From: Leuctra nigra
Lineage: Eukaryota; Arthropoda; Insecta; Plecoptera; Leuctridae
NCBI GenBank assembly: GCA_934045905.1
Contig: OW203766.1
Coordinates: 22,500,309-22,564,308 of the forward strand
Length of the DNA: 64,000 nt
Direction of reading: 5' to 3'
The notes beneath the pieces are model-generated. The model saw nothing but the letters and a program-made list of their open reading frames with translations. It was not told where the DNA came from and searched no databases. Shown in pieces: positions 57,399 through 64,000 of this stretch (positions are counted from its first letter, which is position 1; each line of letters opens with the position of its first letter). Position numbers and translations under genes: made by a program.

Positions 57399-60300
57399 TT
57401 GAGAGTGAAATGATAATAAAAAGCAAAAATTATTTTCATCCAAAATTGTGCAACTGAGATGTTACCAACATTATTCGGAAATCCAATCACGAGCTTCATA
57501 GACAGCCCCTTTGAATGCTGGAATTAAGACTGAGATGACCAAATTTTCGATGATGGGAATGATATTAACAATGATGCCAAATGTTCTTGAATTACTTAGT
57601 TTGAAGTCAACGACTTTTGTAGAAGCTTTGATAATTAAAGGTGCTTTTTTCGTACAAATTCGACTGTATTGTAGGCAGGTAGATTGATTGGCAAAAAAGT
57701 GATGCTAAATAAGCTTCGCGTGAGCATGTGAGGTATGCTGGCTGGTCTGCTGCTACAACGAATAATTATAAAAATGTTATGCTAATCGTGAATGTATCGA
57801 GTTTTGTATCAATAACCTTTTTCTTAGGTCATAATATCTGTTTATTGAAGTATTAGCATTGCCGCGATTTACGCACAGATTTAAGTAGTTTCATTTTTAT
57901 TTACACAATGAAACGTTTTTTACTTCAAACACAAACTTTATTACTGTATAGTTGCAAATGTAAGCACTTGGAGATATTGTTTAATTACTATAAAATATAA
58001 ATGTTAATTATATTTAATTTACTTTTTTGTAAAGTTAAATATTCTGATTCAGAAAAGAATATTCTCAGCCATACTTGCCATTATGTAGTTGTAGTAACCT
58101 CAATGTATGCAATATTCCTAAATGTAATTATAAGTATGCTAATTAGTGTTCCAAATAGCTTACAATATCAACACCATCCTGGTTGTAACGTTAACGTCTG
58201 TCTGAATGTAAATTCCATGAGGTCTATGAATTTGTTACAATTTGTAGTAAATTTCCAACCCATGAACCGCTTGTCAACTATTAATCTGTGATTAAAGGCA
58301 TAATTGCTATCTGCCAGATAAATACTATCTGTCAGTAGTTATTCCAGTGTTTCGATTCAAATATTTTTTTTTCTAAAATAATAAGTCGTACATGTGAAGA
58401 AATTTACATTTATCTTTTTCACTACACTTGATTGACTTATCACATTTTCTATAATGTTGTTAGAAATAATTTTAACTAATAGCTGAAATGATAGTGTGGG
58501 TGAAGATGGAAAAAGTTAAGTATTTCTTTTAGTTTGTGTAATTTAACGAGTACATTTTAGTGATTTTTATAAAAGCAATGAATTTTAAAGGTCTTGAACC
58601 AAAAATATACCTTGTATGATGTAGATATCAAGCATTTGAAATTTGTATAATTTTTTAAAGCCTGAATTACACGGAACAATTTTTTGATCAAGAAAAAAAA
58701 ATTACATTCTAAAAGTAAAAATTCAGTAACATTGGAAACAATACTGAATATAACAACTTGAAGTTCGTTATGTGCTAAAACAAATTATAGTCTAAAGAAT
58801 TTATTTCATGATCTATTTTAAACTTTTCTGGATGTACTGGATAGAAAAATTGATCCGTTTAATTTAGATTTAACAATTAACAACGAATCAACATTGTGTA
58901 AATTGCCAATGCCACTTTTGTTGATTGGTGGAAGTGCCGTTCAAATAGTCCCAACTCTTCAACCAATCGGAAGTTCGTTCAAATAAAAACATTCAAAATA
59001 AAACCCATATGAATCAATATGTTTGTTTTCCCATTAAACCAACTCCTTAATCTTTAACCAACACAATAAACTAAAGGCGGATTCACGAATTAAGACAACT
59101 AAACTAATAAATAACCTTGTAGCTTCTTCTGAGTTCATCCACCCATCTTAAATTGATACTTCTTCGTTCATAAATTTCTAACTGAACATGGCGAATGGTG
59201 GTATGTTGACACATTTAATAGTGTCTTTATTTTACACCTATCTTGCTACCTAGGTAGACATGACGAGTGGGTACTTAATGATGTGTCAGGTGTGGATTTG
59301 GCAATGGGCTGCAATTTCCTTAATGTACATGAGGTCAACATATAGGTCCACAAAAATATTTAAGGTTATTGACCCTGTGAATGGAAAATTTTGAGTAATA
59401 TTTAAAAATAAAATAGTGTCTCAACATCAGTGGGGATCACTTTTTTCTTGACTTTTCTCTGTAAAACTGTTCACCAAAAAGCAAACAATTCATGCATTCA
59501 ACTTGATCTTGAACTTGAAGTTTTATAAAATCTATTTAGCAAACCTTTGAAGAAAAGTTTAGCTAAATTTAATGAAGTATGAAAGTGAAATTGTAATTCC
59601 AATTATTAGCTTACTGCTTTTCTATGCAGTAATGCAGTAATGCACTTTTCTATCAAAAGCGCTAATTGTATTGGAGATTTTTACAGCCCCCACGGTATAG
59701 TTTCGAAGGGCTTTGACAGCTCGCACGGTTATGGCTACGTGCATCGCATAGTTGTTCAATATATTTTAAAAGTAATGTTTTCACTTTGTGCAATTATATG
59801 ATCGTTCCTCAACTATAAAGAACCTGATGCAATATTTCAGAAAAGTGTCGAAGGCAATCACTAGCCCACTCCCTATAGTTAAACGAGCATTTAGTTCAGA
59901 TTTAAACGCTGTCATCGCACCTTGCTACAGATTAATCTCTCTTTTCATGCATATTAGTTGACATAGTTTTGTCATTATTGCAAATACATTATGTACCACG
60001 CCAGAAGGAGTACACGTATCTACATAAAATACTACATTTTGTAGGGGTATGAAATTCCATTTTGAAATCAGGCTATCCTGAATGGTTTGAGAATTTTTTG
60101 CTCTCAAACTAACTTTTAACAGTTGAAAGTTAAAACTTACAAGAACAATAGCGATGGAACCTATTGTACTCGAAGTACATGGTACGAACGTACATGAATT
60201 ACCACACATTTTAAAATCAATAACTTTTAAGTGTTGATCTATAGAACGGTCCAGAATGGAAGAATAAAGAAACAAACATGGATATCCTTTGGTGCAGATT

Positions 60301-61691
60301 AAAAACCAGGTACGTCTTAAAAAAATATTATAATATTCTCATAAAAAATACTAAAATACAAGCATAATTCAAAAATATAATTAAATATTTGTAATCTGAG
60401 ATAGCAAAACTGTCCGGTTTTACCTTCCAAATGAAACCCTTTATCCGCACTGACCTTTACCTTTGACACCCAGACTCTACCGAACAGCAAAGCCTAATTG
60501 CTGCATATTAACAAGGTTTCCTACACGTTCACGTACTTATCTTACTTGTCAAACTACATTTCTTTCAGCAAGAAAACACTAAAGAAATGCATTATTCTAA
60601 AATAAATGTGTTACGATCGTTTCCATAACGTGACGCCGTACACCGGCAGGTTTCTCGCATCAAGGTGAGTACTAAAAGTGTTGACATGTTTACTAGCTTG
60701 TAGGATCCACGAAAACATAGACGAACAGATAGAACTTGACAATTTATGTATTTTTGTTTCGCAAGTTCGGCGAGTTCTAATACAAATTACAAAGTGATGT
60801 AATTTTAGACGATGAACACAAATATTTTCTTGAAATTAATAAAATGGATGAAATAACTGAAACTACATTTGAAATACAGTTCAAGAACAGTCTGCAGTAG
60901 AAGCTTGGAGGTATTAGTAATTCAAAATATTTGTAAATTGAGCTGAATCGCGAAAATGTAGGTAAGTATTTGTATTGCTAGTTTCTTCTCATAATTTTTT
61001 TTCCAAAGTCTGTTCACAGTTTTTAATTTTATAAAGTATTTGAAAAATTCATGGAAAATCCCTAATAGAACTCTAAACTAAAACTGAGCTTTGATATTAA
61101 AAAACTTTTTAAAAAGTTTATCGTTACTCCCAAAATGTAAACTGCAACTTTCAAATACTTATAAAAATGCAGTAAGCATCTAGATTATAAACATGTTGCG
61201 ACTTTAGTTTAAATTGCAGTGAAGACCTTGTTAATGTACAAACAAAGTCATTTGCCACATCTGGTTTATCCTGGAGGTAAATTCTGATTAACGTCTTGAC
61301 AGATGAGCTGAAGCTATGCATTAATAATCATGATTATCCTGATACAACCCGTTGATCATGCAAATTACTCGCAAGTGATTTGACAAACATAAATTCAAAA
61401 CTTCGTTCACTCATTTAATAAATCTGATAACAAACAACAGCTTGTTATCTATAAATAATATCCATACCGCAAATGAGAAGGAAAATTATACAACAAATTG
61501 CTTACTTTTTTGGGAAATGTATGAAATTTCTGGAAACTCCCCACTCACTCAACAATAATTCGATAACAGATAATAAATTGTTATTTTTAAATAAAATCAC
61601 ACCACGAAAGAAAAGGGAAATTATACATACAAAATGGCAAAATTTATTTTAATATAGTATGGTTCCCATCACCAGCTGATGTCATATTAAA
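57399..61691. other. Intergenic DNA, repeat fragments only
   Basis: It holds a hairpin relative near 58922-58976, a relative of the 145-bp array unit at about 60057-60140 and degraded repeat near 59690-59750. At 60573-60665 there is an acceptor/donor-bounded segment (TTTCTTTCAG .. CATCAAG|GTGAGT) that has stops in all three frames, so at most an untranslated exon. Confidence 0.5.
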
Positions 61692-62085
61692 CCCCATAAA
61701 AAAACACTCCGTGTAAAAATACCAGCCAAGTCTCTTCAACTATAAAAAATAGAAGAAATCTAAAAATTCAGCACTGAAAAGTAGTGATATCAAAAAATAG
61801 GCCAAGTCAAAACTTAATTTTAAAAACCAAAATATACTTGGCGCATCGTATATATAAATAGTAAGAAGCATATGCCAAAAATTAAATGTACCTAAACATA
61901 TATAATAAACCTAAAATGCCCTTAAAAACGATGCGCCAAGTATATTTTGGTTTTTAAAATTAAGTTTTGACTTGGCCCATTTTTTGATATCACTACTTTT
62001 CAGTGCTGAATTTTTAGATTTCTTCTATTTTTTTATAGTTGAAGAGACTTGGCTGGTATTTTTACACGGAGTGTTTTTTATGGGG
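61692..62085. mobile_element. Foldback MITE, 394 bp, 158-bp arms
   Basis: The arms 61692-61849 and 61928-62085 are almost perfect inverted copies, from CCCCATAAAAAAACACTCCG to CCAAAATATACTTGGCGCAT. They flank a 78-bp AT-rich loop. The very high arm identity suggests a young element. There is no coding capacity. Confidence 0.92.
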
Positions 62086-62960
62086 ATATCACTAATTTTT
62101 TTAGTTTATTTACACAACTTGTAACACATATCGGAGCAACAATGACTAATTCCTTTAAAAAAATTAAGCCATTTCCGAATTGGTTACTAAGAAAAATTGT
62201 GTTTGATGCTAAATATAAGTTTAAATTGATATACCATGAAGAATTGCGAAAGCATCGTTCCAATCGGTCCAGCCGTTTTCGAGTTATGGCGTCTCTACCT
62301 GTTTTCAAAATGGCGGCTGAAATTACTGCCACCTAGAATTTTATTCTATAAATGTTTTGTAATATTATAAGCCTTCTGAATAATGTAGTTATTGTAGTAA
62401 GAGGTGATTAATGTCTAATTCCTTATTTTTATGACGTCATTTCCGGTTTCGGTGAAAGTATATTTTCTACTTTAACTTTTGTTATTCCATATAGATGACC
62501 GTCTGAATCATTTGGCACTAGATTCATTCCGATCGGTCAAGCAGTTTTTGAGATATGACGTCACTTCCGGTTTCAAAATGGCGGCTTCCAAGTGGTTTTA
62601 TAAAAAGGCACCTCAGACGCCAAAAGTGCACATGTGGTGAAAATTTCAGATCGATCGGCTCAGCCGTTTAGGCTGTGGCGGTGATTGCGGTGTTTCCTGA
62701 TTATCATTATCATCAAAGTGGTGTAATTTCACTGTTTTCACGGCCCTCTAGCACGCAAATGACATAGCCTATTGTTACCAAATTTGGTATATGTTGTCAG
62801 GTGGGCCATAGCTCGAAAATAAGATATTTCGCAACAATGTGAGATTTCCCAATGTTGAGATCCAGTTGGCCGAAAATGCCATGTTGTTGCTTACAGTAAA
62901 AGTGTTTGGTCTGCTCCTCATTTTATTATGCATTTACGGTATGTTGAGTGAGTGTGAGTG
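62086..62960. repeat. Repeat-derived block with iterated CGGTC-AGC-GTTTT motifs
   Basis: Near 62260, 62528 and 62652 the phrases CAATCGGTCCAGCCGTTTTC, CGATCGGTCAAGCAGTTTTT and GATCGGCTCAGCCGTTTAGG recur. Two are followed by CAAAATGGCGGCT. ATGACGTCA(T/C)TTCCGGTTTC occurs at about 62431 and 62557. This looks like an old dispersed repeat, not a gene. A related motif occurs in the MITE at 43174-43460. Confidence 0.65.
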
Positions 62961-63231
62961 TACAGTACGACTTGGCTGGGTGGAGCGACCGCTCCACTAG
63001 ATTTATGCGCGTCGAATTCGTAAAATATAATTTTCATGTACCTGGGCAAATTTTCTTTTCCACTTAAAATGACCCTACATGAAAACTTATTTTCACATCA
63101 ACTGGTAAGATAGGCGATCGATCCACTTCATTCCTGTAAAAAAAACAATTTTTGTTTTTACAAATTGTTTTAAATTGTTTTAAACATTTTTCGTTTTTAC
63201 AGTGGCTGCGTTTGAACAAATTTTAAGTTAA

Positions 63232-63388
63232 AGCAATTCAAAGTTTTGGGATATTTCGTCATGTTTTTTATAAAAATTTGACAAGTTTTTGTCCTGAAGA
63301 AGATTTTGATATTAAAATCGAAACTGTTGACAGAAATAGATAATTTTATAAAAAACATGACGAAATATCCCAAAACTTTGAATTGCTT
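63232..63388. repeat. Hairpin with 45-bp exact arms around a CTGAAGA..CGAAAC loop
   Basis: AAGCAATTCAAAGTTTTGGG (63232 on) and its complement (to 63388) enclose about 65 bases. The loop contains CTGAAGAAG-ATTTT-gatatt-AAAAT-CGAAAC, itself a small hairpin with hammerhead-like flanks. It is probably part of a dispersed repeat. Confidence 0.75.
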
Positions 63389-63668
63389 AATAATATTAGT
63401 CATGAATCTTTAAAAACATGTTTAATTTTTAAGTTGTCAAAAGTGCAATGTAACTCAATTGAAGGTGTGCTATTTGAAGGCATGTAAACCCCCTTATTTA
63501 CTCTTTGTCATTAAGTGGAGGAATGGAGCCTTCTTGTGTCCCATTCTCTATTGGTAAAGATATAGTACACTATTTACAACACTGTTATCATGAAATGTAT
63601 GAATTCCAGTTTCCTTCGCATATCAAGAAAGGAGCAACACAAACCTTCACTTTTATGAGTTTTCTCAC

Positions 63669-63760
63669 CTTCTGATTTTTCTTTTCTGCCGTAAACGTTG
63701 AAGAGCTGCATGACCTTGAATGTAGAGAAGCTCCTGAGCTCTTGTGTGTGAGTTACTGCC
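63669..63760 (-). CDS. Candidate internal exon of an unidentified gene
   Basis: On the minus strand an acceptor (TCGATCACGCAG) and a donor (AATCAGAAG|GTGAGA) bound 92 bases. The segment is open in one frame and reads GSNSHTRAQELLYIQGHAAL then QRLRQKRKIR. The charged, helix-like composition (leucine/arginine/glutamine) and the GC content above the surroundings favour coding. I do not recognise the family. The remaining exons would lie beyond 64000 (upstream) and to the left, where I could not find them. The frame is also open upstream of the acceptor, which weakens the case slightly. Confidence 0.45.
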
Positions 63761-64000
63761 CTGCGTGATCGAAAGCAAAAGAATTCGCAATAAACTGCAT
63801 AATCGGTGATATTTTATGCTCATCTTATATAATTTAAAATTTATTGTTATCAATTGGATGTAAGGAATAAGAGAATCAAATTATCGACAAGTCAGGGATG
63901 TACAAATTATAAATTTGTGTAATATTACGTAACTAGAATTAAATACTTATTTTTTCTCGTTCAACAAGAGACTTTTGGGCTTTTGTGTTCTCTTTACAAG
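63761..64000. other. AT-rich window end
   Basis: No further exon or element is visible. If the candidate exon is real this is intron of the same minus-strand gene. Confidence 0.4.

Noticed and set aside
60573..60665. Coding exon bounded by good splice sites
   Set aside because: All three frames contain stop codons, so it cannot be an internal coding exon.
1..64000. Autonomous transposase, reverse transcriptase or viral gene
   Set aside because: I read all frames for such motifs and found none. The mobile elements seen are short and non-coding.

Overview
The window is eukaryotic, almost certainly insect, nuclear DNA. It is AT-rich, has long introns with GT..AG boundaries, GC-richer coding exons, AATAAA polyadenylation signals and many small transposon remnants. 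The repeat style suggests a hemipteran, but this is a guess. No open frame longer than about 195 codons exists outside the last gene, because four of the five genes are split into exons of about 190-225 bases. I assembled them by matching splice sites, codon phase and conserved cysteines.

Positions 2182-37653 hold a cluster of four obstructor/CPAP3 cuticular chitin-binding genes. In order they are obst-A (+, 2182-9591), an obst-A-like paralogue (+, 11643-17712), obst-E (+, 21330-27633) and obst-B (-, 37653-28370, convergent with obst-E). Each encodes a signal peptide followed by three six-cysteine type-2 chitin-binding domains, one per exon. The introns lie in identical phases. These secreted proteins bind chitin and organise the procuticle and tracheal matrix. 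Two features stand out. obst-A has two mutually exclusive last exons, each with its own polyadenylation signal, and one of them encodes an acidic DxDxDG loop. obst-E exon 2 is preceded by tandem decoy copies of its own splice acceptor plus exon start.

Positions 37654-53315 hold no gene I can name. They contain a 414-bp hAT-type MITE with a perfect 8-bp target duplication, further MITEs, tRNA-derived fragments, a tandem array and two CpG-richer patches. One patch may be the first non-coding exon of the next gene.

Positions 53435-57018 encode a three-exon LicD-family protein of the fukutin-related (FKRP) type, a Golgi type II membrane protein. The rest, to 64000, is repeat-rich. It has a near-perfect 394-bp hairpin MITE and, at 63669-63760 on the minus strand, one well-bounded candidate exon of an unidentified gene whose body would lie mostly outside the window.

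About fifteen dispersed elements are described: a TA-target MITE family with four copies, two hAT-type MITEs, several foldback elements, SINE-like tRNA remnants and minisatellites. One hAT element, at 18529-19257, is packed with TATCGATA, the DREF/BEAF-type motif.
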